14,500 nucleotides of DNA, taken from the NCBI RefSeq assembly GCF_037975245.1, contig NC_092576.1:8158001-8172500 (forward strand), written 5' to 3'. Shown here piece by piece: positions 6,822 through 14,500 of this stretch (position 1 is the stretch's first letter; every line of letters begins with the position of its first letter). This stretch comes from Apostichopus japonicus (Eukaryota > Echinodermata > Holothuroidea > Aspidochirotida > Stichopodidae). The notes under the pieces were generated by a model. The model was not told the DNA's origin. It did no database searches and saw nothing but the letters and a program-made list of their open reading frames with translations. The position numbers and the translations under genes were made by a program.

Positions 6822-7414
6822 AAAGGGGTGGTACATTAGTCTTATTTATGTTAAAAAAAAACACCCAAGCTTTACTACAATGAATACAATAGACAAGGAA
6901 TTTGCATGTGTTATACGCAGGTATCAACATACGTCTTTTAGTATGTTTTTCTTGGGTGGCATGGATGGGGTCGGATAGTGTGAGGGGAGGGGTAGAGAGG
7001 ACAAGGAGAGACGGCTGCTGAAAGGGGTGATATATGGGTCGTAATATTTTTAAAAAGAACGCCCACGTTTTGTTACAATGTATAAAATAGACAAGGAATT
7101 TGAATGGGTTATAGGCGGATATCAGTTTTTTAGTATGTTTATCTTGGATGACATGGATGATGTCAGATAGAGGGATGTTGAGGTAGGGGTGCAAGGAGAG
7201 CTGGCTTCTAAAAGGGTGGTATATTGGTCTTATTTATCTTAAGAAGAACCCCCATCAAGATTTTCTACAATCTATAAAATAGACAAGGGATTTGGCAAAG
7301 GTTATCCACATATATCAACATACGTGCCTTAGTATGTTTTTCTTGGGTGGCATGGAGGGGGTTGGATAGGGTGAGGGGAGAAGTTAGAGAGTGCAAGGAG
7401 AGCCAGCTGCTGAC
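6822..7414. repeat. Three tandem copies of a ~195-base unit
   Basis: The units start at about 6822, 7021 and 7210, each with AAAGGGGTG-like DNA. They share in order: CTTATTTAT..TTAA, a CCCA..TTT.CTACAAT block, AAATAGACAAGG.ATTTG, GGTTAT..., a TTAGTATGTTT.TCTTGG..G.CATGGA block, a G-rich block ending GTGAGGGGAG or similar, and CAAGGAGAG.C..GCT. The middle unit is the most diverged. The - strand open frame at 6820-7194 is a by-product of the repeat: its peptide repeats itself with the same period. The origin (satellite or part of a larger element) is unknown. Confidence 0.85.
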
Positions 7415-7925
7415 AAATAAATGAAGTTGAAAAACATGGATTTAATTTAGAAATCATTTTGATCGTGTTAATTAAACGTCGTTGTGAAATTCAGTTAGGG
7501 CTATACTTATTACTACTATCCCCTAACATCTTAAAAAGAACTTCAGTACTGTATCATTGAAAAAAAAAACCTCTACAGGAATTCGTAATCACTTATCTAG
7601 ATTAATTTATCCATTACGAAATTAATTAACATATCCGAATGAGGCTCAATGGTGTTATGTAATCATTATCCCGACCCGATTCCCAACATCGACCGGATCT
7701 AAAGTCCCAGCTTTGGGCAAAACCTAGGTCTTAACGACATTGTTTATGAAATTGTTTAGGAAGTCCATTTGCATAGCATGATGGGACGGATACTCCTTGG
7801 TATGACAGTGTGGATCCTTATAAAGCTCAGTAACCATTATATTGGCAGGCGCCGTGCCTTTGACGATATATCACAAGTCCTGCATCGTTGGTATGTTATT
7901 AGTGTGATAATTTATCTGGTATATT
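7415..7925. other. Intergenic stretch without recognised feature
   Basis: Nothing recognised. A 52-codon + strand open frame (7781-7939) begins MGRILLGMTVWILI, superficially like a signal peptide, but it has no phase-1 donor in a useful place. Confidence 0.5.
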
Positions 7926-8890
7926 TTATATATAGCTGATGTTTATTTCAGAAACTTCAATATTCTTTCTTCGTTTTTTTTTTGCAATATTAAATGGTAC
8001 CAGACAGGCACCGCATAGATCACATGCAGAATTGAAAACATCTTGCTTTACATTTTCGTTAAAGAAAGGCACAACGTAAGCCACACTAGATACTATACTA
8101 TCTAGTATACTTTGCTTAAAACCATTGGTGCATGGCAAGAAAAGGGTCAAACTGCCATCGATGTATACTCCAAGTAACGTAGCCTCTTTTGGATGTTCTA
8201 GCCACAGATCCCTCAATAATAATATATGTTGCGATTTAAATAGAATGAGACCTTCATGTTAAATGATTTTTTAATGTTCAAAACACATTTCCTTTGATAT
8301 TTGGGGGTTAAGCCAAAAATTCTTGCAGTCACATGATGAAACTATGTCATGTGCAAAACACTGATAATTTGATTGGTCAGTTTCAACGGAGCTCTTGGGA
8401 ATTTTGCATGATACAACAGTATCATCGGCATATTTTGTACCAGAAATGTTTGAGTTTGACCTAATTTCATCAATAAACATAGTAAATAATATAGCAGATA
8501 ATGCCCCCCCCCCTTCCTACCTCGAGGCACAGCAACCTTTATTTCCGATACTTCCGATAACCTTTATCCAACTTAACTTTTTTGGACCATCCTTGAAGAA
8601 ATTGTGCCTGCCAATGAATAAGCCATGTTTCTTTCATAAGTCGTGAAAGATCATTCATTAATTGATTTGGCAAAACAGTATTAAACGCACTTGAATCGTC
8701 AAGAAAAGACCCTTTTATAGTTGTTTCCTTACAATCTAAATGAGACACAATATCATGGATTAATAAAATTTCTGATGTCTGCAGGACATAGATTCTTCGA
8801 TTGGCTCGTAACTTCCGTTCTGGAACAGCAAGTGCCTTCGCCTTTCTTATGTTGAGAACCTTAAGGGTTAACAATAACAATGTATGGAAA
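7926..8890 (-). pseudogene. Broken CR1/Jockey-type LINE reverse transcriptase
   Basis: Reading leftwards on the - strand, the parts occur in the order of a non-LTR reverse transcriptase. Around 8676-8700 is DDSSAFNT, the SSAFNT motif after the first catalytic Asp, in a segment that also has the upstream LLIHDIVSHLD region. At about 8605-8570 is FLQGWSKKVKLD, as in FLxGRSQRVKL. Then VPRG, a run of 10 C (8504-8513, poly-G on the coding strand) where the frame shifts, then LSAILFTMFIDE. At 8421-8432 is YADD, the catalytic box. Further left are FWLNPQISKEM and, after stops, LLGVYIDGSLT. The order SSAFNT, PQG-like, YADD, LNxxKxKEM, LGV is typical of CR1/Rex/Jockey elements. Frameshifts and stops make it inactive. 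It runs opposite to the Ig genes. Confidence 0.8.
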
Positions 8891-9381
8891 CCAGGGCTGA
8901 GGCCTTAGGGTGTATCAGTTAGGTGAAGTTTCTTTGGTTTCTGTGTCCATGTTTTGACTTGGTTTATTTTTCCATAAAGTCTGGTATAACTTTTCCTTGT
9001 GAACCTGGACTTCTCAGCCTGTGAGAGAAAACATCCAAGATTCTCTCATAATAAAGGGTGCTATACAGATTTTTCTAGTAATTCGGTCTAGCTAGTTGTA
9101 TCAGAAAGGGTTAGTTGATTGAAGGTTTCCACTGTTCTCACGACTTTTTTGGAAACAAGGGTAAAAAACGACCGGTTTTTGAATGTAAACAAATCTTTGA
9201 AGAAAAAAAAACGGCCATGTGACCCCCTCGGAAAAAAGGTTGTTTATTGATGCAGGCTGTCTTATATGCAAAATAAAGCCATGGGAAGCTCTCTAGTGTA
9301 TTCCTTCTGAGCAATGATTTTCTAAAAACATGTTTTTTTTCAGTGTACGCATATGAAACAATCGGCCCAATGTTTTGTCAG
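8891..9381. other. Region between LINE and first visible exon of copy 2
   Basis: No exon recognised. The short ATG frames here (for example near 9254 and 9281) are closed within a few codons, so the signal-peptide exon of copy 2 was not found. A good-looking acceptor, TGTTTTTTTTCAG at 9331-9343, lies 38 bases before the exon start chosen for D1a. After it the D1a frame would meet TGA at 9354-9356, so it is not used in the model. Confidence 0.5.
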
Positions 9382-9516
9382 ATTACACAAGTAACCAAAA
9401 TGCACGAATCGGCAGTAGTTGGAAAATTGACTGCAGGCTACAAGGAGATTGGAGCGAAGTTAAATACTACAGAGATAACCCAGTCGAAGGAAATTTACTA
9501 ATCATGTCTAATCAAG
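9382..9516 (+). CDS. Ig gene copy 2, exon D1a (first half of V-like domain)
   Basis: A 135-base, phase 1-1 exon with acceptor TTTTGTCAG|AT and donor TCAAG|GTAACC. It encodes ARIGSSWKIDCRLQGDWSEV and KYYRDNPVEG, the A'-B-C-C' strands of a V-like domain. The B-strand cysteine is at residue 18, exactly the spacing found in D2. The core tryptophan position after it is Tyr (VKYYRD versus VYWYDS in D2). The exon ends before the DGxLxI turn, which begins the next exon 1.6 kb away (11099-11263); together they give a 100-residue domain against 99 for D2. Frame, phase, start residue (Asp) and combined length support it, although it is too short to show as a long ORF. The copy 1 equivalent is outside the window, so there is no second copy here to confirm it. 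Confidence 0.75.
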
Positions 9517-9664
9517 GTAACCGTTAAACATATGTCTGTCAAGGTCTCGAATATGAGTCAGTTATTCCGATGAGTACTTACCATTAATACACACTTCTAT
9601 AGTACTTACACATTCTTAGATACATTTTTATTTTCACTTTGTATGATTGCATTATGATGATTTT

Positions 9665-9813
9665 GATATTTTTATATCGCATAATACGATTTCATTAAAT
9701 CTAATAACTAAAAGAGTTTAATTTGTATACGAGAGTATATGAGATTGATTTTTTTGTATCGCATGATACGAGTTCATTAACTCTTATAACTAAAAGTGTT
9801 TAACTTGTATATG
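9665..9813. repeat. 82-base-period tandem duplication
   Basis: Two units, 9665-9731 and 9747-9813, share the order ATCGCAT(A/G)ATACGA, TTCATTAA, (T)ATAACTAAAAG.GTTTAA.TTGTATA. The second contains the hairpin-like GTATC-GCAT-GATAC. It lies in the D1 intron of copy 2. Confidence 0.8.
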
Positions 9814-10135
9814 TTCAAGGAATAATTGCATCCCTTTGTATGAATGTAGATCAAAATAAAAGGGAAAGAGGAACGGAAAGGAAAGTGATGAGTCGACACA
9901 TGTGAACAAAAAATGAGGCAGTTGTGTAATGAATAACGTGATTTAAATGGTTTGCCTTACCCACACTCTATATAACAGTTCATGTACGCCAACGCAGCGA
10001 TATCAACAACTGTACAATATTATTTACTTACACTTAAGGATGGAAACGGCATCATCATGACATCCGTGAATATTGCAGCCTAATGAAATAATAATCCCCC
10101 AACAAATAAACGATCAGTATCATTCCATGCCAAGA

Positions 10136-10510
10136 TCCATTTAAAACGTTTAACCAGATATAATATATAGTTTGTGATTTCCAACATATAGTTTCATGAA
10201 GGTCATATAAAGTAGAATCTTTGCATAAATTATATAAACTTGATATGGCTTTATATGGATACCCTTTATATATTCCACATCAAACTCGAGATGATCCGCA
10301 TATGAGCCAGATAAAAAATCCATATAAAACTATTACAACTTTTGGCCAGACATAATATGAAATTTTATATTCATTTTAGTCCATATGCAGTTTCATAAAC
10401 TATATAAAGTAAACCCATATATATTCATATAACACTTTGTATGGCTTTATGTGGATTATATATTAATATTGTCCACATCACAGATATATGAATTTGTTTC
10501 ATATGGTCCA
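10136..10510. repeat. Degenerate intronic duplication of a CCATAT-rich unit
   Basis: About 10136-10290 and 10317-10510 share, in the same order, ATCCATxTAAAA, CCAGA.ATAATAT, TAGTTTCAT or CAGTTTCATAAA, ATATAAAGTA, TATGGCTTTATxTGGAT and CCACATCA. The second unit is the part also seen at the start of the window in copy 1. Confidence 0.6.
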
Positions 10511-11098
10511 CGTACAAATATCATGTGAAATTTCTTTTAAGTTTAGTTGAAGGTTTATAATAAATTCCCGATGTAACACCAATATATAGAAAAAAGATCA
10601 TAATATGTAGTATACCATAACAAGTTGTGCAGTACATGGGTCTGGTTTACAGTACTGTACATTACGATACCAAGAAATATAACCGGATGTATTGATTACA
10701 CAGAAACTCTCCTAAATGTTCACACCGTGGCTGTTGTCCTACTAATGTTACTGTTAGTGCTGTAGTGTGCAATGGCCCCGTGCTAATCGTTAATACCGCA
10801 CAATGCTTTACTCTATGGCAATACTCTGTTTGAGAATGTTTGTGAAATACTTCAACTAGTCAATAAATAAACATAAGAGCGAATAATTTCATATTCATTA
10901 CGGATTCTGGGTTGTATTGAAACTAAGAGATTTTTTTGTTTTAAATTTAAAAAAAAAATCTTTGATAGGAAAGGCTTGATATGATAGTCTTAGTATGAAA
11001 TGTTCTGGATGGAGAATCATTCAATTTATTTGATATTTTTTTCTTTGCTGTTTTAAAAATTTAATAATACTTCATCTCATTTCTACTCCATTTCCAAG

Positions 11099-11263
11099 AT
11101 AACGAGCGTAGATTTGGGTTTGGACAAGACATTAATACCCTGGATATTGAAGAAGATGGCGCCATGGTTATCAACAATGTTACAATAAATCACATAGCTG
11201 TGTATACGTTGATATACACCGACAGAGATGGGCATGAATATCAACATGAATTTATAATTATAG
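11099..11263 (+). CDS. Ig gene copy 2, exon D1b (second half of V-like domain)
   Basis: A 165-base, phase 1-1 exon with acceptor TTTCCAAG|AT and donor ATAG|GTAATG. It continues D1a across a phase 1 junction (G plus AT gives Asp). It encodes NERRFGFGQDINTLDIEEDG, the AMVINNVT strand, and YTLIYTDRDGHEYQ. As in copy 1, the YxC cysteine is absent (YTL). Differences from copy 1 are scattered, several of them amino-acid changing (for example Met to Arg at residue 5, Tyr to Asn and Ser to Ala near the F strand). There is one NVT sequon. Confidence 0.85.
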
Positions 11264-11617
11264 GTAATGTTAGTACCATTTATTGAAAGAGAACATTATA
11301 TAGTAACATGTTACTTAAGAAAACAATATGTTTAGCTTGTAACCTTATTTCACGGTTAGGTACAGCAGCAAAGCAATCATAAAAGACGTTTGGAGAATTA
11401 CAAAGATTGGAATATATTAAAAACATATACTAAGAAAATGTTAAATACGTATTGGCATATACTGATTACAAATAAAACCAACTTCCTTGAACTTAGTTAT
11501 GAACAGTTATAAGATTGCAGAAGAATATACTTTGGAAATAATGGAGCATAAAATGTGATCTCACTGATTCGCTCCGATCATGTTACAGCTTCCTCATTGT
11601 TAACTCTTTTCTCACAG
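11264..11617 (+). other. Intron between D1b and D2, copy 2
   Basis: 354 bases with ends GTAATG and CTCACAG. It is nearly identical to 885-1235 of copy 1. No feature inside. Confidence 0.8.
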
Positions 11618-11914
11618 ATTGTCCTGTTACTGTTTACGCCTATCATGGATCCGACGCACTCATAAATTGTTACTTCCCGCAGTCTCAAAGGGTTTACTGG
11701 TACGATTCAACGTTACGCAATGCACGACCAATCATAAGTCTTGAAGAAGGCCGGATGGCGGGGCCAGGAGTCTCTGCTGGGAAATACGATATTACCAATA
11801 ACGGCGGTCTTTTGATTAGGAATACTACTTTCAGCGACGAAAACACATACCGTGCTATAGTTATTGTGTCCAATACACATACATTAACAACAGATCAGAA
11901 AGTAGTTATTTATG
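11618..11914 (+). CDS. Ig gene copy 2, exon D2 (V-like Ig domain)
   Basis: A 297-base, phase 1-1 exon with acceptor CTCACAG|AT and donor TATG|GTAAGT, the same length as in copy 1. It has the same layout: Cys2 (DCP), Cys18 in ALINC, Trp28 in VYWYD, GGLLIRNTTFSDENTYRA, and no second canonical cysteine. Substitutions against copy 1 are few and fall mainly at residues 9-10 (YH versus HR), in the EGRMAG loop (GGRKAG in copy 1) and near the end (IVIVSNTHTL versus IFIVSNPHTF). A loop and strand-end location would fit changes at a binding face, but that is inference. Confidence 0.9.
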
Positions 11915-12145
11915 GTAAGTCAGTATTGTATATGAATTGATAAGAATAGCTTTGGCTGTAAACTGCGATTATTTTGACCTACCTTTGAAATCTCAGTCAT
12001 GAGACAATACCTACCAATATCAATAACATAATGTACCATGTAATCCGGTTTTCAAAAAAAAAGAAAAAAAATTCACCTGTGTAGGAACGTATAAGAAATA
12101 ATTTCTGATTGTTTTGCTTTTCTAAAGTTTCCTTTTATTCTACAG

Positions 12146-12760
12146 CAAGCTTCGAAACAGTGGTATTTTCAGTAGATGGCTGTGAGGGAAGCAACTTCTG
12201 TTTGGTGCAGCTGCAAGATCCGACATTTCTGATATGTCGGGAAACAAATACAGGACCCCATACGTTACTTAGCTGGACAAGGAAAACATCAAACGATACA
12301 CGATTAGTAAATACTTCAAAGTCATTTGATGGAAACATGTACGAGGCAATCGTAACAATGAATGTAAATCTCAACTCGACAGACCGACTGAATGTTTACA
12401 TCTGTAACTCCATGATAGATATTCCAGCTAAGCCATTGAGACAAATAGTTGTAATGGTCGAAGACGAGAGCAAAGACTACGTCACTACTCTGTTAAAACC
12501 AACATATTATAGGGAATACGATGACGTCACATTAGTCTGCACCAATGAGAATCCTTTGTTCATATTGTGGAAAAGAAACCACGAAACTATTGGATACTAT
12601 CACGAAGGCAAATCGGATGTATTGAAACCTGGCTACGAGCTTGATAGGGATGGATCGTTGCTCATTAACAAATTCTCATATGCACATGAAGGTGAATATG
12701 TTTGTATCTACAACAATGGTAGAGGCGAGGACGTAAAGCAACATAATATCAAGACCGTTG
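12146..12760 (+). CDS. Ig gene copy 2, exon D3+D4 (two Ig domains in one exon)
   Basis: A 615-base, phase 1-1 exon with acceptor TTCTACAG|CA and donor GTTG|GTGAGT, exactly the length of the copy 1 exon. D3 has FLICRETN..LLSW and keeps the F-strand cysteine (VYICNSM), so its canonical disulfide can form, unlike in copy 1. D4 has TLVCTNE, FILWKRN, RDGSLLIN and EGEYVC, all canonical. Sequons in D3 are NDT, NTS and NST, one fewer than in copy 1. The preceding intron bears little resemblance to that of copy 1, while the exon is closely similar. An ATG-initiated frame starting at 12109 merely extends into the intron. Confidence 0.9.
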
Positions 12761-13350
12761 GTGAGTACTTTTATTCTTTCAAAGTCGCTCAATGTTTAGT
12801 ATCATATGTACGTCTTGCGTTCTACTGACTTTATAAAAATAGCTTTTGTTTCATTTATCTTTCTTATAATGTGAAAGAAAGATTAACCGCGTTATTTCCA
12901 TTGGTTTTCGAACGTCATTCTGGTCTTAACTTCGTTTCAGGGGTCAATTATTGGCAGGCCCAGTAGCAGTACAAACTTTAAATTGATCTCATCGTTGATG
13001 TGGTACACCGTCACAAGTAAACGTTCAATTGATCTGCAATATGATAAACACTTTTCATTAAAAAAATAGCTTCAAAGTATCTAATTAGTACAGTGTCGTA
13101 GTATTGGTAAAACTAGATTCATGATGACTTCGATATTCCAGATATAGAAGAACATTGTCTTCTAAGGAAGAAACCTTAATATTATATCATGCTAATCAAT
13201 CGGTAGGTCGAACTTTTGGAATTAGTATTGTAATCTTCGTCGTACACGTAGTAATATTTCGAAAAAGTAAAGAGCTGTCTTTGAAAGAGGAAAATAGCTT
13301 AAGAAGTACATCGTTCATAATTTTCTCCTCTCATTTTCTTCATTGATCAG
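12761..13350 (+). other. Intron between D4 and D5, copy 2
   Basis: The ends are GTGAGT and TTGATCAG. Only moderate similarity to copy 1. Near 13203-13300 an open frame has a hydrophobic run (FGISIVIFVVHVVIF) followed by RKSKELSLKEE, parallel to that at 2804-2890 in copy 1. It is preceded by CGGTAG|GT, which would fit phase 1, but there is no pyrimidine tract. Nothing else seen. Confidence 0.55.
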
Positions 13351-13734
13351 TTACACCAACCAATCCTTCACCTTCTATAGTTGGGTGTTCAGAACCATCG
13401 GATTGCACATTTAATGTAACAAGCAGTGGATATCTGACCTGTTACATAGAGGGCGTTCTTCCAATCGTGCACCCGGAATGGATTCACGATGAACACATGT
13501 CTTCCGGAATTACTTTCAGCCAACCACAGCTAATAGTGAGAAGTGTTGGGTCTTTGTTTTGCATATATTTGACTTCTTACTACGAAATAACGACTAACCA
13601 GGATTATGAAAGTGACACAGATGAAGACTGGCAGGCTTACGATATCACAGCGTCCTGCTCTGTGAACTACGAGGTTCTTGGACAACACAAGACAGACGTT
13701 ACGTTGCAACTACAGAAACGTTCTTCACGAAAAT
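13351..13734 (+). CDS. Ig gene copy 2, exon D5 (IgC-like domain)
   Basis: A phase 1-1 exon with acceptor TTGATCAG|TT. It has the same domain as 2937-3317: GCSEPSDC, YLTCYIEGVLP, HPEW, then VTASCSVNYE. One residue is lost in the acidic insert (QDYES versus QEGYES). The 3' end differs from copy 1: the exon runs on through CGAAAAT and offers two donors six bases apart, AAAT|GTAAGG (exon end 13734, chosen because GTAAGG is the stronger match) and AAGG|GTAACT (exon end 13740). Both leave phase 1, so both forms would stay in frame, differing by two residues. The first ~200 bases are nearly identical to copy 1, starting at the exon edge. Confidence 0.85.
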
Positions 13735-13740
13735 GTAAGG

Positions 13741-14352
13741 GTAACTATAAACGATGTATAAATGTAGGAAGGTATTTCTGATGAGGAGATAAATTTTTAG
13801 TGAGTGATGATAAAGGAACCTTCAATTGAAAGAAAACTGCCCCATTGGAGTTTGTTGAAACATTATGTTTTTCTCGTAGTGATCTTCAAGTAACAATACA
13901 TGGAAGAAAGTGGACTTCTTTTTCAGCAGTTGGGTTAAAAGTGGGGCGAAGGTAGGGGAGGGGAGCGGGAAATTGAAATGACATTAAAAGAAAAGCAAAT
14001 TCCCCAACCCATCCAGATTGATGTGTTAAATATGCTTGTGATGAATTAACCCACATCACATATATAAATCGTCCGCTTAAAATGATCGCACTGTAAACAT
14101 ATCGAGCTTCATAAACTTGCACAAAGATAATCCAATCCTCAGTAAGGACACCTCGTGGCAAATTCCATTGTGTCTTAAGAAACGGACAGTTATATATGGA
14201 AAGCAAATGGTAAAAGGCTTTCTTTTGCATTCGGAATGACTCAAGGAAGTCGGATTAGTATAATTCTCAGCTTAGTTTTAATTTCCAGCTACTTAGCGTG
14301 TAAATCGTATTCGTCATACCAAATATTAATCTTTTCAATTTGTTTCTTGCAG
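13741..14352 (+). other. Intron between D5 and stalk, copy 2
   Basis: It aligns with 3318-3990 over most of its length. It has a G-rich tract near 13940-13970 in place of the 13-G run. The counterpart of the candidate exon at 3711-3878 is broken (about 14127-14237: net 18-base deletion, TGA in place of the Tyr codon, donor region missing). No other exon seen. Confidence 0.6.
14127..14237 (+). pseudogene. Broken counterpart of the candidate Ig-like exon
   Basis: It begins like copy 1 (CACAAAG|AT, then codons with the same TCGTGG and CTTAAG landmarks) but has an 18-base net in-frame deletion, then a TGA directly after CATTCGGAA. The part that holds the donor in copy 1 (AACTCACAAATCATTCGTAGGATGTAAG) is absent. 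If the copy 1 sequence is an exon, this is its dead paralogue. Confidence 0.4.
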
Positions 14353-14388
14353 CCCTAGCAGAGGATAGGATAAGAAAAACATTTGGAG
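14353..14388 (+). CDS. Ig gene copy 2, 36-base stalk exon
   Basis: A phase 1-1 exon of 12 codons with acceptor TTTCTTGCAG|CC and donor TGGAG|GTAAGA. It encodes ALAEDRIRKTFG, the charged juxtamembrane stalk, parallel to AVTEDRIGERFR in copy 1. The small size would make it easy to miss; its position, phase and donor are conserved between the copies. The membrane/tail exon should follow about 260 bases further on, outside the window. Confidence 0.75.
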
Positions 14389-14500
14389 GTAAGATTAAAC
14401 ATGATGATAATTTTGGTATACTTCATATATTCACATTAAAAATGAAAAATGAAACGTTACTACAATACTTGTTACAGTGTAACTCAAGTGTTTTCTGCAG

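Larger units (their letters stand above)
9517..11098 (+). other. Intron splitting domain D1, copy 2
   Basis: A 1582-base intron with ends GTAACC and TTTCCAAG. It holds an 82-base-period duplication (9665-9813) and a degenerate local duplication of a CCATAT-rich AT sequence (about 10136-10290 and 10317-10510). From about 10303 it aligns with bases 20-719 of copy 1. About 100 bases near 10776-10892 have no counterpart in copy 1. No exon seen. Confidence 0.7.
10303..14500 (+). repeat. Tandem segmental duplication, copy 2
   Basis: Second copy of the unit, cut by the window end inside the intron before the membrane exon. Similarity to copy 1 varies sharply by segment: very high in the intron at 11264-11617, low in 11941-12145 and 12780-13340. 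Confidence 0.9.

Noticed and set aside
6820-7194. 124-codon open frame on the - strand
   Set aside because: It lies across the ~195-base tandem units and its peptide simply repeats with them; it has no recognisable domain.
7781-7939. 52-codon + strand open frame with a hydrophobic start, considered as the missing signal-peptide exon
   Set aside because: No phase-1 GT donor at a useful point; the GT after about 26 further codons would leave phase 2, and there is no second copy to support it.
9344-9396. Alternative start of D1a at the strong acceptor TGTTTTTTTTCAG, giving VYAYETIGPMFC
   Set aside because: It resembles VYAYHGSDALINC of D2, but the frame that continues from it does not carry the KIDCRLQGDWSEV Ig segment, and the D1a frame meets TGA at 9354-9356. 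The start at 9382 gives the right phase, start residue and Cys spacing.
13886-14230. 114-codon open frame on the - strand
   Set aside because: It is intronic, not conserved as an open frame in copy 1, and has no recognisable domain.

Overview
The window looks like metazoan nuclear DNA: AT-rich, with coding exons separated by introns that have GT..AG ends, non-LTR retrotransposon fossils, microsatellites and TTAGGG-type telomere-like tracts. A marine invertebrate, perhaps an echinoderm, would fit. That is an impression from the mix of elements, not something the sequence proves.

The main content is two tandem copies, both on the + strand and about 10.4 kb apart, of a gene for a type I transmembrane protein with several immunoglobulin (Ig) domains. 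Every exon I can place starts and ends in phase 1, so exons can be added or lost without breaking the frame. The order is D1 (V-like, split over two exons), D2 (V-like, one exon), D3+D4 (two Ig domains in one 615-base exon), D5 (IgC-like), a 36-base stalk exon, then a transmembrane/short-tail exon. Copy 1 enters at the second half of D1 (720-884) and runs to its stop codon at 4462-4464; its 5' end lies before the window. Copy 2 shows both halves of D1 (9382-9516 and 11099-11263) and runs to the stalk exon (14353-14388); its membrane exon lies past the window end. I could not find a signal-peptide exon for copy 2.

The 4.9 kb between the copies (4465-9381) holds, in order: the 3' flank of copy 1; a broken L1/Tx1-like LINE ORF2 end on + with a probable 3' end at AATAAA; a (TA)n tract; a 243-base element with 18-base terminal inverted repeats and telomere-like tracts; a second (TA)n tract; three tandem copies of a ~195-base unit; and a broken CR1/Jockey-type reverse transcriptase on the - strand.

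The most interesting signals are: the split first Ig domain; V-like domains D1 and D2 without the usual second cysteine; a Cys-to-Ser difference in D3 between the copies; alternating near-identical and unalignable segments between the copies, which suggests gene conversion; tandem splice sites differing by 3 or 6 bases at the stalk junctions; and a candidate extra Ig-like exon that is open in copy 1 but broken in copy 2. Together these suggest a young, diversifying family of cell-surface Ig receptors, possibly for recognition or immunity. The function is inferred only from architecture.
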